Source of the DNA: an uncultured Peptoniphilus sp.
GTDB lineage: Bacteria; Bacillota; Clostridia; Tissierellales; Peptoniphilaceae
DNA length: 38,659 nucleotides
NCBI RefSeq assembly: GCF_946222045.1
Contig: NZ_CAMILN010000014.1
Coordinates: 1-38,659, forward strand
Direction of reading: 5' to 3'
Numbering within the stretch: the first letter of the stretch is position 1; each line of letters starts with the position of its first letter. Position numbers and translations under genes: made by a program. The notes beneath the pieces are model-generated. The model saw only the letters and a list, made by a program, of their open reading frames with translations, was not told where the DNA came from and searched no databases. Below are positions 15,208-23,240 of this stretch, in pieces.

Positions 15208-16323
15208 ATGGAGCAAAATATCTATTTAGATAAGGAGCGCCTGGAAAATTCCAAGCTTACTACTAAAGCTCTAGGCCAATCTCTTGAGATAGATTCTCTC
15301 AAGGAAAAAGTAGTTGAGCTTAACAAAAAACAAATGGAACCAGGTTTTTGGGACGATAATGATAGTGCCCAAAAAGTTATACGTGAAACAAATTCATATC
15401 AAAGAAAGATAGATCAATACGATAAGTTAAATGAATTAATTACTGATGCAGAAGACCTAATTACTCTAATGGAAATAGAGGAAGACTATTCATCTTACTC
15501 TGACTTCCAAGGAGTTGTTGATGAAATTGAAAAGGAAGCTGCTGAATTTAAGCTTAACACCTTATTAAATGGCGAGTATGATTCCCACGATGCAATTCTT
15601 TCTATCCACGCTGGTGCAGGCGGAACTGAAGCCCAAGACTGGGCAAGTATGCTACTTAGGATGTACACAAGATATGCAGAAAACAAAGGCTTTAAGGTTG
15701 AAACTCTTGACCTCTTAAAGGAAGACGAGGCTGGAATTAAATCTGTTACCTTAAAAATTTCTGGCGACAATGCCTATGGATACCTAAGGGGAGAAAAGGG
15801 AGTCCACAGACTTGTTAGGATTTCGCCTTTTGACTCCAACAAGAGAAGGCACACTTCTTTCTCATCTGTTGATGTCTTCCCAGAAATTGACGACGATACA
15901 GAAGTTGAAATCAAAGATGAAGAAATAAAGGTTGACACTTATAGGTCATCTGGTGCAGGTGGACAACACGTTAACACTACTGACTCTGCTGTTAGGATTA
16001 CCCACATACCTACAGGAATTGTTGTTCAATGTCAAAATGAACGTAGCCAAATACAAAACAGGGAAAAAGCAATGAACATGTTAAAGGCAAAGCTCGTTGC
16101 TCTTGCAGAAGAAGAAAAAAAGGAAAAAATCGAAGACCTTCAAGGTAACTACTCACAAATTGCCTGGGGTTCACAAATAAGATCTTATGTATTCCAACCT
16201 TACACTATGGTTAAGGACCACAGGACAAATGTAGATGTTGGTGACGTAGAAAAGGTAATGGACGGAGATTTAGATACATTTATCAACGCCTACTTGCAAG
16301 ATAAGGCGACTGGAGAAAGTTGA
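15208..16323 (+). CDS. prfB: peptide chain release factor 2 (no programmed frameshift)
   Basis: RF2 ends translation at UGA and UAA. The 371 codons are one open frame and include the coiled N-terminal domain, the stop-codon-reading tripeptide SPF (206-208) that distinguishes RF2 from RF1, and the catalytic GGQ (251-253) in SSGAGGQHVN. In many bacteria prfB carries an in-frame UGA near codon 25 read by +1 frameshifting; here that place reads CTT GAG ATA (codons 27-29), so it is translated directly. AAAGGAGG precedes the ATG. pyrF follows after 7 bp. RF2 is usually found with secA; that neighbour is absent. Confidence 0.97.
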   Translation: MEQNIYLDKERLENSKLTTKALGQSLEIDSLKEKVVELNKKQMEPGFWDDNDSAQKVIRETNSYQRKIDQYDKLNELITDAEDLITLMEIEEDYSSYSDFQGVVDEIEKEAAEFKLNTLLNGEYDSHDAILSIHAGAGGTEAQDWASMLLRMYTRYAENKGFKVETLDLLKEDEAGIKSVTLKISGDNAYGYLRGEKGVHRLVRISPFDSNKRRHTSFSSVDVFPEIDDDTEVEIKDEEIKVDTYRSSGAGGQHVNTTDSAVRITHIPTGIVVQCQNERSQIQNREKAMNMLKAKLVALAEEEKKEKIEDLQGNYSQIAWGSQIRSYVFQPYTMVKDHRTNVDVGDVEKVMDGDLDTFINAYLQDKATGES

Positions 16324-16330
16324 GGTTAAT

Positions 16331-17035
16331 ATGGCAAAGGATGTAATTATTGCACTAGATTTTCCAAGTGGAGAAAAGGCTCTTGATTTTTTAAAGGATT
16401 TTAAAGATGAGGAAGTCTATGTAAAAGTTGGAATGGAACTTTTCTACAAGGAAGGTCCAAGTATTGTAAGAGAAATAAAAAAATTAGGTCACAAGATTTT
16501 CTTGGACTTAAAGATTCACGACATTCCAAACACTTGTAAGGGAGCGACAAATTCCCTTATTGCCCTTGATGTTGACATGATCAACTACCACATAGCTGGT
16601 GGCAAGAAGATGTTAAGCGATGCAAGGGAAATTGTTAAAAATGAAAAAAGTGACTTAATAACCCTTGGTGTAACTATGCTTACTTCTACTGATGAAGATG
16701 TGATGCACAAGGAGCTTCAAATAGATAAGGACAAGTCCCTTGATGAGGTTGTACTTGCCTATGCAAATATTGCAAAAGAAGCTAACTTAAGTGGTATTGT
16801 TTGCTCAGCGCTTGAGGTGCCAAAGATAAAGGAAAATTTGGGAGAAGACTTTATCACAGTTACTCCAGGCATAAGGAAGGTAAAGAATACTGACGACCAA
16901 AAGAGGGTTGTAACTCCTAGCGAAGCAAGAGAGCTTGGATCTGATTACATCGTTGTGGGAAGACCAATCACTAAGGCAGAAGACCCATTAAAGGAATATA
17001 GAGAAATCAAAAAAGACTTTTTAGGAGGAAAATAA
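16331..17035 (+). CDS. pyrF: orotidine 5'-phosphate decarboxylase
   Basis: PyrF converts OMP to UMP, the last step of de novo pyrimidine synthesis. It is a 234-aa TIM barrel of the group seen in Bacillus and E. coli, starting DVIIALDFPSG, with the catalytic Asp-Lys-Asp network in FLDLKIHDIPNT (about 57-68), VTPGIR near residue 180 and phosphate-binding VVGRPI near 216. It overlaps pyrE by one base. Only pyrF and pyrE of the pathway are here; the other pyr genes must be elsewhere, and I see no PyrR attenuator. Confidence 0.96.
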   Translation: MAKDVIIALDFPSGEKALDFLKDFKDEEVYVKVGMELFYKEGPSIVREIKKLGHKIFLDLKIHDIPNTCKGATNSLIALDVDMINYHIAGGKKMLSDAREIVKNEKSDLITLGVTMLTSTDEDVMHKELQIDKDKSLDEVVLAYANIAKEANLSGIVCSALEVPKIKENLGEDFITVTPGIRKVKNTDDQKRVVTPSEARELGSDYIVVGRPITKAEDPLKEYREIKKDFLGGK

Positions 17036-17664
17036 TGCGAGAAATTGCAAAAATTTTATTAAAATTAAAGGCTGTTACCCTTTCACCAGAAGATCCTTAT
17101 ACTTGGGCATCTGGGATAAAATCTCCCATCTACTGTGACAACAGGCTAACTCTTTCCTATCCAGAAGAAAGAAGTCAAGTAGAGAAGGGTCTTGTGGATT
17201 TAATTAAGGAAGAATATTCTGAGGTAGAATATATAATGGGAACTGCAACAGCAGGAATTCCTCACGCAGCTATTATTGCTGATGCAATGGAACTTCCTAT
17301 GGGTTTTGTAAGATCTTCAAACAAGGACCACGGCAAGCAAAATAAAATTGAAGGTGCAAAAATTGAAGGAGCAAAAGTTGTAGTTATTGAAGATTTATTC
17401 TCAACTGGTGGATCCTCAATTGAAGCTGCAAAGGCTCTTGAAGAAATGGGATATGAAGTTCTTGGAATCGTAAGTATTTTCACTTATAATATGAAAAATG
17501 CTGAAGATAACTTTAAAGCAGCAGGCTTTAAGCACAATTCACTTACAACTTTTGATGAACTAATAGAAGTTGCTCACGAAATGGACTATATTAAGGAAAG
17601 CGAAATTGAAAAGTTAAAATTATTTAGGGATAATCCAAAGGATTCTTCTTGGATGAATGCATAA
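17035..17664 (+). CDS. pyrE: orotate phosphoribosyltransferase
   Basis: PyrE joins orotate to PRPP to give OMP, the substrate of PyrF encoded just upstream. The 209-aa protein shows YTWASGIKSPIYCDNR near the N-terminus, the mobile catalytic loop with SSNKDHGKQNKIEG (about residues 94-107), and the PRPP-binding motif VVIEDLFSTGGSS (about 117-129). A strong AGGAGG lies upstream, inside pyrF, so the two are translated together. No terminator is seen in the 62 bp that follow. Confidence 0.96.
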   Translation: MREIAKILLKLKAVTLSPEDPYTWASGIKSPIYCDNRLTLSYPEERSQVEKGLVDLIKEEYSEVEYIMGTATAGIPHAAIIADAMELPMGFVRSSNKDHGKQNKIEGAKIEGAKVVVIEDLFSTGGSSIEAAKALEEMGYEVLGIVSIFTYNMKNAEDNFKAAGFKHNSLTTFDELIEVAHEMDYIKESEIEKLKLFRDNPKDSSWMNA

Positions 17665-17726
17665 ATCTCTTTTTGGGTAAAGAAAACAAGTAAGAGAAAT
17701 GCAAATTTTAACTTAGGGGGAGAAAT

Positions 17727-18107
17727 TTGAATTATTATAGAACTTTGAGAAAGTTATGGCCCTATGCCCACCAAGTTTTTAAAAATAAAGATAGACTTAA
17801 TAAGGTAGTTCATGAGTCCATGGCAACTACAAATAAAGTGGATTTATTTAAAAAGATTTCACGAGAACTTGGACTTGCCCTAAGTCTGGTCAAGGATTAT
17901 TCCAAGGGAAATTATAGAGATGTAAAAAAGAAGGACATAATTTTAATTGTGGCAGGATTTTTATATCTTTTAAACCCTGCGGATATAATTCCGGACTTTG
18001 TTTTGTTCTTTGGATTCTTTGATGACTTAAGTGTTCTAACTTATATAGTTAAAAAAATAGACAAGGAACTGGAAAAGTATGATAACTGGAAAAATTCTAG
18101 AGAATGA
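17727..18107 (+). CDS. DUF1232 (YkvA-type) protein
   Basis: This 126-aa protein ends in the YkvA/DUF1232 domain: a hydrophobic helix with YLLNPADIIPDFVLFFGFFDD (about 73-93, conserved P-D-IPD core) followed by VLTYIVKKI. The domain occurs alone in many bacteria and its function is unknown; the short hydrophobic hairpin suggests membrane contact. Start is TTG behind AGGGGGAG. The 3' end overlaps the glycosylase gene by 29 bp. Neither neighbour explains it. Confidence 0.8.
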   Translation: MNYYRTLRKLWPYAHQVFKNKDRLNKVVHESMATTNKVDLFKKISRELGLALSLVKDYSKGNYRDVKKKDIILIVAGFLYLLNPADIIPDFVLFFGFFDDLSVLTYIVKKIDKELEKYDNWKNSRE

Positions 18108-18702
18108 TTTTTTTAAGAGAGATACAGTTGAAGTTGCAAAATCTTTAATAGGCAAGAAAATTATCAGAAATATTTCTGGTAATTTTTTCTGCGCAAAAAT
18201 AGTTGAAACTGAAGCATATTTGGGACTTAAGGATAGGGCCTGCCACTCCTATGGAGGAAGGATTACTGAAAGGAATAGGACTCTCTATCTACCTGGGGGA
18301 CACATTTACGTCTACTTGATTTATGGTATGTACGACTTATTAAATATTGTGACAAGAGATGAAGACCATCCTGAGGCAGTTTTAATTCGTGGAGTAGAAC
18401 CCCTTGAAAATTTAGATGGAATTTCTAAAAATCGATTTGGAAAGGCTTATGAAGATCTCTCAACTTATCAAAGGAAGAACCTAAGCAATGGACCAGGCAA
18501 GCTTTCCATGGCGCTTGGAATTAATAGGTCTTTAAATGGAAAAATCTTGTCAAAGGATTATCTCTACATAGGAGAAGGAGAAGAAGTTGACGAAAAAGAC
18601 CTTGTCGTTACAAAGAGAATTGGAATAGACTATGCTGGCGAAGACGCAGATCTTCCTCTAAGGTTTTGCCTCAAGGATAATCCCTATGTTTCAAAGAAAT
18701 AA
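18079..18702 (+). CDS. AAG/MPG-type 3-methyladenine DNA glycosylase
   Basis: The enzyme excises alkylated purines, starting base excision repair. The 207-aa protein belongs to the AAG (mammalian MPG-like) family found in Bacillus as well, not the AlkA or Tag families. Active-site positions are kept: ETEAY (43-47, general base Glu45 and base-stacking Tyr47), the His of DRACHS (His56), LPGGHIYVYLIYGMYDLLNIV (84 onward) and VLIRGVEPLE. The ATG lies inside the upstream DUF1232 gene. Fused or paralogous copies are not seen. Confidence 0.94.
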   Translation: MITGKILENDFFKRDTVEVAKSLIGKKIIRNISGNFFCAKIVETEAYLGLKDRACHSYGGRITERNRTLYLPGGHIYVYLIYGMYDLLNIVTRDEDHPEAVLIRGVEPLENLDGISKNRFGKAYEDLSTYQRKNLSNGPGKLSMALGINRSLNGKILSKDYLYIGEGEEVDEKDLVVTKRIGIDYAGEDADLPLRFCLKDNPYVSKK

Positions 18703-18727
18703 TATAGATTTTTGTTAAGTTATCCTT

Positions 18728-18733
18728 TATAAT
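18728..18733 (+). promoter_or_regulatory. possible -10 element before ecfA1
   Basis: A TATAAT hexamer stands 22 bp before the ecfA1 ATG in the 53-bp gap. No convincing -35 lies 17 bp upstream, so the call is weak. AAAGGTG serves as the ribosome site. Confidence 0.35.
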
Positions 18734-18755
18734 AGGTTAACATAAAGGTGATAAT

Positions 18756-19580
18756 ATGATTAGTATAAAAAACTTATCTTTTAAATATGACTACGAAGAT
18801 GAAAACGCAAAAGAGATTTTAAAAGATATAAACTTAGAAATAAAAGAAGGGGAGTTTGTGGCTCTCTTGGGTCACAATGGATCCGGGAAGTCTACTCTTG
18901 CCAAACTAATAAATGGTCTCCTAGTGCCGGGAGAGGGCGATGTTCTCGTTGATGGGATGAACACCAAAAGTGAAGAGGAGATCTGGGACATAAGAAGGAC
19001 TGCTGGCATGGTTTTTCAAAATCCAGATAACCAGTTAGTGGCAACTATTGTTGAAGATGAAGTTGCCTTTGGTCCTGAAAATATGGGTATTGAACCAAGT
19101 GAAATAAGAAAAAGAGTTGACAGTGCCTTAGAAGATGTTGGGATGGCTGATTATAAGAAAAATGCACCCCACCTTCTTTCTGGTGGACAAAAGCAAAGAG
19201 TAGCCATAGCTGGTATCCTTGCAATGTCGCCTAAATATATACTTCTTGATGAGCCAACTGCCATGCTTGACCCAAGTGGCAGGAGAGAAGTTATTGACAC
19301 TCTTGTTAAACTCAACAAGGAAGAAGGCAAGACAATAATTTTAATAACCCACTACATGGAAGAGGCTGCAATTAGCGATAGGGTTGTTGTAATGGAAGAT
19401 GGAAACATGGTCCTAAGTGGGACTCCAAGAGAAGTTTTTTCTCAAGTGGATAAGATTAAGGGACTTGGCCTAGATGTGCCCCAAGTAACAGAACTTGCCT
19501 ATGAGCTAAAAAAGGATGGGATTGATATTTCTAGGGAAGTTTTAAATATAGAAGAAATGGTGAAGGAAATATGTCACTAA
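18756..19580 (+). CDS. ecfA1: EcfA1, ECF transporter ATPase subunit
   Basis: EcfA1 is one of two ATPases of the shared energising module of group II ECF vitamin/metal importers. The 274-aa protein shows Walker A GHNGSGKS (39-46), Q-loop FQNPDNQ, signature LSGGQ (141-145) and Walker B ILLDEPTAMLD (162-172); the TAMLD ending is typical of EcfA1. It overlaps ecfA2 by 10 bp, and the A1-A2-T order followed by truA matches Firmicutes. In most Firmicutes the set sits between rplQ and rplM; those ribosomal genes are absent here. No S-component is in the window, so the substrates are unknown. Confidence 0.95.
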   Translation: MISIKNLSFKYDYEDENAKEILKDINLEIKEGEFVALLGHNGSGKSTLAKLINGLLVPGEGDVLVDGMNTKSEEEIWDIRRTAGMVFQNPDNQLVATIVEDEVAFGPENMGIEPSEIRKRVDSALEDVGMADYKKNAPHLLSGGQKQRVAIAGILAMSPKYILLDEPTAMLDPSGRREVIDTLVKLNKEEGKTIILITHYMEEAAISDRVVVMEDGNMVLSGTPREVFSQVDKIKGLGLDVPQVTELAYELKKDGIDISREVLNIEEMVKEICH

Positions 19581-20437
19581 TAGAAATTAACAACTTAACA
19601 CATATCTATAGCGAGGGCCTCCCTTTTGAGAAGAAGGCTGTTGACGATATTAGTTTAAAAGTCGAAGAGAATGAATTCATTGGACTCATTGGTCATACAG
19701 GCTCAGGCAAGTCAACCTTTATCCAACACCTAAATGGACTTTTGAAGCCATCATCTGGCGAAATTATCATTGATGGAACAAGAGTTGATAAGTCTGGAGC
19801 AAATTTAACTGACCTTAGAAAAAAAGTTGGACTAGTCTTTCAATATCCAGAATACCAACTTTTTGAAGAAACTATTGAAAGAGACATTGCCTTTGGACCA
19901 AGAAACTTGGATATAAGTGAAGAAGAAGTTCAAGAGAGGGTAAAGTCTTCCATGGAGTCAGTTGGCCTCGACTATAAAACTTATAAGGACAAGTCACCCT
20001 TTGAACTTTCTGGAGGTTTAAAAAGAAGGGTAGCCATAGCAGGTGTCCTTGCCATGGAACCAAAGGTTTTAATACTTGATGAGCCAACAGCGGGTCTTGA
20101 CCCAAGGGGTCGCGACGAAATCCTAAGCGAAATAAAAAGCATCCATGAAAAGAGAAAGATGACAGTAATTTTAGTTTCCCACTCCATGGAGGATGTGGCG
20201 AAAATTGCTGAAAGGATTGTTGTTCTTGATAAGGGCAAAGTCTTTTTAGACGGAGAGCCAAGAGATATCTTTAGAGAGGAAGACAAGCTTCTTGGAGTTG
20301 GACTTGGGATTCCACAAATAACTTCTCTTATGAGGACTTTAAAGAAGAAGGGTCTTGACATCAACGAGGATGCCATAACTGTGGAAGAGGCCAAGGAGTC
20401 TCTAAAAAAATATTTGAGAGGTGCTTCTAATGTTTAA
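19571..20437 (+). CDS. ecfA2: EcfA2, ECF transporter ATPase subunit
   Basis: This is the partner ATPase of EcfA1, 288 aa. It has Walker A GHTGSGKS (41-48), Q-loop FQYPEYQLF, and Walker B LILDEPTAGLDP (167-178), whose AGLD ending is typical of EcfA2. The ABC signature reads LSGGL (146-150) instead of LSGGQ: codon 150 is TTA. Because the signature of one subunit closes the ATP site of the other, the change would affect the site formed with the EcfA1 Walker A. The start lies within ecfA1 behind AAGGAAA; the stop overlaps ecfT. Confidence 0.95.
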   Translation: MSLIEINNLTHIYSEGLPFEKKAVDDISLKVEENEFIGLIGHTGSGKSTFIQHLNGLLKPSSGEIIIDGTRVDKSGANLTDLRKKVGLVFQYPEYQLFEETIERDIAFGPRNLDISEEEVQERVKSSMESVGLDYKTYKDKSPFELSGGLKRRVAIAGVLAMEPKVLILDEPTAGLDPRGRDEILSEIKSIHEKRKMTVILVSHSMEDVAKIAERIVVLDKGKVFLDGEPRDIFREEDKLLGVGLGIPQITSLMRTLKKKGLDINEDAITVEEAKESLKKYLRGASNV

Positions 20438-21227
20438 AGATATAACAATTGGCCAATATTTTCCTGGAGAAAGCCTCGTACACAAATATGACCCAAAATT
20501 AAAAATGATAACTATGATTTTATTTATATGTTCACTCTTCTTTATAAAATCAGTTTTCATGTATATACCAGTAGTTTTATACTTACTTTTAATTATAGTT
20601 AACGCCAAGCTACCTCTTGGTATGGTCCTAAAGGGATTAAAGCCACTGAAGTGGATTATTCTTGTTACATTTATAATTAACTTATTTTTCACGCCTGGAG
20701 AAGCAATTTACACTTTTGGATTTTTAAAAATTTCAAAAGAAGGGCTAAACCTTGCAGTCTTTATGGGAATAAGACTAATCCTCCTAGTTCTTGGCACAAG
20801 TTTACTTACTTACACAACTTCGCCAATAGAACTAACTGACGGGATTGAATCACTTTTAAGACCCTTTAGGAAGATTGGAGTTCCAAGTCACGAGATCGCC
20901 ATGATGATGACAATTGCCCTTAGGTTTATACCTACACTTATAGAAGAAACTGACAAGATTATGAAAGCACAAATGGCAAGAGGAGCAGACTTTGAATCGG
21001 GAAATATAGTTAAGCGTGCCAAGAACTTAGTTCCACTACTGGTTCCCCTTTTCATTAACTCCTTTAGGAGGGCAGAAGAACTGGCAACAGCCATGGAAGC
21101 AAGATGCTACAGAGGTGGAGACGGCAGGACAAAGATGAATGCCTCAAAGATTGTAGGAAAAGATATTATAATATTTATTGGAAACCTAATATTCTTTGGC
21201 ATAATAGTTGTGGTTTCTAAATTATGA
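20430..21227 (+). CDS. ecfT: EcfT, ECF transporter transmembrane coupling subunit
   Basis: EcfT spans the membrane and couples ATP hydrolysis by EcfA1/A2 to toppling of the S-component. It is 265 aa with about five to six hydrophobic segments and the two coupling-helix motifs: MARGADFE (182-189) and MEARCYRGG (222-230). I chose ATG 20430 because GAGAGG lies 8 nt upstream; the in-frame GTG at 20421 overlaps that site. The gene overlaps ecfA2 and truA, so the four genes form one unit. Confidence 0.94.
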   Translation: MFKDITIGQYFPGESLVHKYDPKLKMITMILFICSLFFIKSVFMYIPVVLYLLLIIVNAKLPLGMVLKGLKPLKWIILVTFIINLFFTPGEAIYTFGFLKISKEGLNLAVFMGIRLILLVLGTSLLTYTTSPIELTDGIESLLRPFRKIGVPSHEIAMMMTIALRFIPTLIEETDKIMKAQMARGADFESGNIVKRAKNLVPLLVPLFINSFRRAEELATAMEARCYRGGDGRTKMNASKIVGKDIIIFIGNLIFFGIIVVVSKL

Positions 21228-21958
21228 AAAATATTTTAATAAAAATAAACTACGATGGGACTAACTTTCGCGGCTTTCAGATGCAACCAGATGAGAGGAC
21301 TGTTGAGGGAGAAATAAACCTTGGAATTGAAAAAACTGTCAAACATCCTGTAAAAATTTTTTATGCAGGAAGGACTGACAGAGGAGTTCACGCTGAGGGA
21401 CAATACGCAAATTTTTATTCTGGCACCACAATTGACATAGGAAATCTACCTAAAGTTTTGAACTTTAACCTGCCAGAAGATGTCTCAGTTGTTGAAGCAA
21501 GGTATGTTCCTGATGATTTTCACGCAAGATATGATGCAAAATTAAAAAAATATCGCTACGTAGTTCATAGGTCAAGGTATAGACATGCCCTCTTACGCAA
21601 TCGTGCCTATGAATATCCCTATGAAGTAAATCCAGACAGGATGAGAAAGGCTCTTTCTTACTTAATAGGAGAACACGACTTCAATTCCTTTATGGGAAGA
21701 GGCGCCATAGTCAAGGACTCCATAAGGACTATTGATAGGATAGATGTCATAGAAGATGGAGACTTTTTGTATTTTGATTTTGTGGCAAAGGCCTTTTTAA
21801 AAAACATGATAAGAATTGTAACGGGAACTGTCCTCGAGATAGGACGAGGTCAAAGAGAAATTGAATATATGAAGGAAGCCTTGGAGAAAAAAACTCGAAA
21901 GGCCGCTGGACCAACAGCACCTGCCTGTGGACTATACTTGTTAGATGTCAAGTATTAA
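21224..21958 (+). CDS. truA: TruA, tRNA pseudouridine(38-40) synthase
   Basis: TruA isomerises U38-40 in the anticodon stem of many tRNAs. The 244-aa protein has YDGTNFRGFQMQP near the N-terminus, the catalytic Asp52 in AGRTDRGVHAEGQ, and KAFLKNMIRIVTGT near residue 190. It overlaps ecfT by 4 bp (ATGA). The pairing with the ECF genes is typical in Firmicutes. A hairpin spans the stop codon. Confidence 0.97.
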   Translation: MKNILIKINYDGTNFRGFQMQPDERTVEGEINLGIEKTVKHPVKIFYAGRTDRGVHAEGQYANFYSGTTIDIGNLPKVLNFNLPEDVSVVEARYVPDDFHARYDAKLKKYRYVVHRSRYRHALLRNRAYEYPYEVNPDRMRKALSYLIGEHDFNSFMGRGAIVKDSIRTIDRIDVIEDGDFLYFDFVAKAFLKNMIRIVTGTVLEIGRGQREIEYMKEALEKKTRKAAGPTAPACGLYLLDVKY

Positions 21959-21974
21959 GTCCTCGGGCTTTTTT
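21929..21974 (+). terminator. possible terminator at the end of truA
   Basis: GGACT-ATACTTG (21929-21940) pairs with CAAGTAT-TA-AGTCC (21949-21962) with a 2-nt bulge, and a run of T follows after a 6-nt gap. The gap between stem and T-run is unusual, so function is uncertain. Confidence 0.4.
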
Positions 21975-22099
21975 ATTTTAAATTTATTTTTTAGTAATGA
22001 AACTCAAAGATATTTTTATAAATTTTTATAGTTAGCACTTTTTTATAATTATTTTAATAAATATTAAGTATCTTTTCTTAGTTTACTCTTAAAATTTCT

Positions 22100-22315
22100 A
22101 AGACTTCACAATAATTTCTTAATCACGCTTTAATAAGGACTTGATGTATTGATAAGACTTCATAATTATTTCTTGTTTACTATTTAATTATAAGCTTACA
22201 AATTTTTAAGAAGTTACAATAAAATCTTAGTCAATCTTTAATAAGGATTTTATAAATTTTTATGGGATCATAATAAATTTTCAATTTCGTTTCAATTTAG
22301 TTAGTTATTTTTTAA
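22100..22315. repeat. degenerate 54-bp tandem repeat in the truA-asp23 spacer
   Basis: Four units begin at 22100, 22154, 22208 and 22262, each exactly 54 bp. By hand, unit 1 matches unit 2 at about 36 of 54 positions and unit 3 at about 40 of 54, including the shared block CTTTAATAAGGA. Unit 4 is more diverged. There is no reading frame and no unique spacer, so it is a minisatellite-like array. The rest of the 499-bp spacer is very AT-rich with no gene; part of the upstream flank (near 22007-22075) looks distantly related. Confidence 0.6.
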
Positions 22316-22401
22316 TAAATTCTTATAAAATTGCAAGCACATTTGCAAGTCTGATTTACTATTAAATATCTTCCAAAAAAAGTCATGCAAAGTGCAATAA
22401 A

Positions 22402-22430
22402 TTGATAATATAAGAAGTATTTGGTATAAT
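22402..22430 (+). promoter_or_regulatory. strong promoter of the asp23-nusB-recN-scpAB block
   Basis: TTGATA (22402-22407) and TATAAT (22425-22430) are exactly 17 bp apart with TGG before the -10. This is the best sigma-A match in the window. It lies 27 bp before a GTG start with GGAGG between, at the head of sixteen closely packed genes. Confidence 0.82.
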
Positions 22431-22457
22431 TATTTTAGTTAATTTGGAGGTGTAATA

Positions 22458-22844
22458 GTGGATAATAAATATCTTGTTAATGGTAATGAGGCAGAAGGTC
22501 AAGTTAAGATTTCTGAAGATGTTATCGCTACAGTTGCATCAGTTGCAGCTGAAAGTGTTGATGGTGTTGTTAAGGTTGGATCTAACTTTAAGTCTCAAGT
22601 TACTGACATTTTAAATACAAAAAACTTCAATAAGGGCGTTAGAGTCAATATTGGCGAAAAAGAAACTATTGTAGATGTATATATAAGTATTGAGTACGGA
22701 ATAAAAATTGTTGAAGTATCTGAAAAGGTACAAGAAGAAGTTAAGGAAGCAATTGAGAATATGACAGACTTTGATGTTGTAGAAGTCAATGTTCACATTT
22801 CTGGAATTGCTGTAAAAAATTCTGAAAAGACTGTTGTAAAATGA
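22458..22844 (+). CDS. Asp23/Gls24 family protein (YqhY-like)
   Basis: This is a 128-aa Asp23-family protein, paralogous to the one at 9193. It keeps VKISEDVIATVASVAAE and YISIEYGIKI and ends in a Lys-rich tail. In Bacillus the equivalent gene, yqhY, also precedes nusB and has been linked to acetyl-CoA carboxylase control; whether that holds here is unknown. Start is GTG behind GGAGG. It overlaps nusB by 4 bp and is the first gene after the strong promoter. Confidence 0.88.
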   Translation: MDNKYLVNGNEAEGQVKISEDVIATVASVAAESVDGVVKVGSNFKSQVTDILNTKNFNKGVRVNIGEKETIVDVYISIEYGIKIVEVSEKVQEEVKEAIENMTDFDVVEVNVHISGIAVKNSEKTVVK

Positions 22845-23239
22845 GTAGGAAGAGAGCAAGAATAGGGGCCATGCAGGCCCTTTTCGCAATGGATATAAAT
22901 AATGACTTCTCTACTGACAAGCTAGAAGTTTTTATGGAGAACAATGCCTTCCAAGGGGACGAAGTTGATTACATCAATAGGGTAGTTCCAGATATCTTGG
23001 ATAAGCTTGAAGTAGTTGATGAGACAATAGAAAAAAATTTAAAGGGCTGGACTATGGCAAGACTTGCCAAGGTTGACAGGCAAATCCTAAGGGTTGCTGT
23101 CTACGAATTTCTCTACAAGGATGATATCCCTGAAGAAGTTTCTATTAATGAAGCTGTAGAAATTGCAAGACTTTATAGTTCTGACGAAGCACCTAAATTT
23201 ATAAACGGAATTTTGGGAACAATTTACAGGAGTTTTTAA
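22841..23239 (+). CDS. nusB: NusB, transcription antitermination factor
   Basis: NusB, with S10 (NusE), binds boxA of rRNA leaders and supports antitermination and rRNA processing. The 132-aa all-helical protein starts SRKRARIGAMQALFAMD and keeps the RLAKVDRQILRVAVYE and SINEAVEIARLYSSDEAPKFINGILG blocks. It is translated from an ATG overlapping the asp23 stop. In Firmicutes folD often follows; here xseA comes directly. Confidence 0.96.
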   Translation: MSRKRARIGAMQALFAMDINNDFSTDKLEVFMENNAFQGDEVDYINRVVPDILDKLEVVDETIEKNLKGWTMARLAKVDRQILRVAVYEFLYKDDIPEEVSINEAVEIARLYSSDEAPKFINGILGTIYRSF

Positions 23240-23240
23240 T

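Noticed and set aside
15208..15300. Programmed frameshift in prfB
   Set aside because: The frame is open through the usual recoding point; no in-frame TGA exists.
18714..18748. Interleaved inverted repeats (GTTAA/TTAAC and CCTTTAT/ATAAAGG) before ecfA1, possible pseudoknot riboswitch
   Set aside because: Arms are short and AT-rich, and if the TATAAT at 18728 is the -10 most of the structure would not be transcribed.
19872..20394. Two long antisense frames (129 and 137 codons) over ecfA2
   Set aside because: The sense frame encodes a complete ATPase with all motifs; the antisense products have no recognisable features or ribosome sites.
22100..22315. CRISPR array
   Set aside because: The 54-bp units are similar throughout, without constant repeats and unique spacers, and no cas genes are present.
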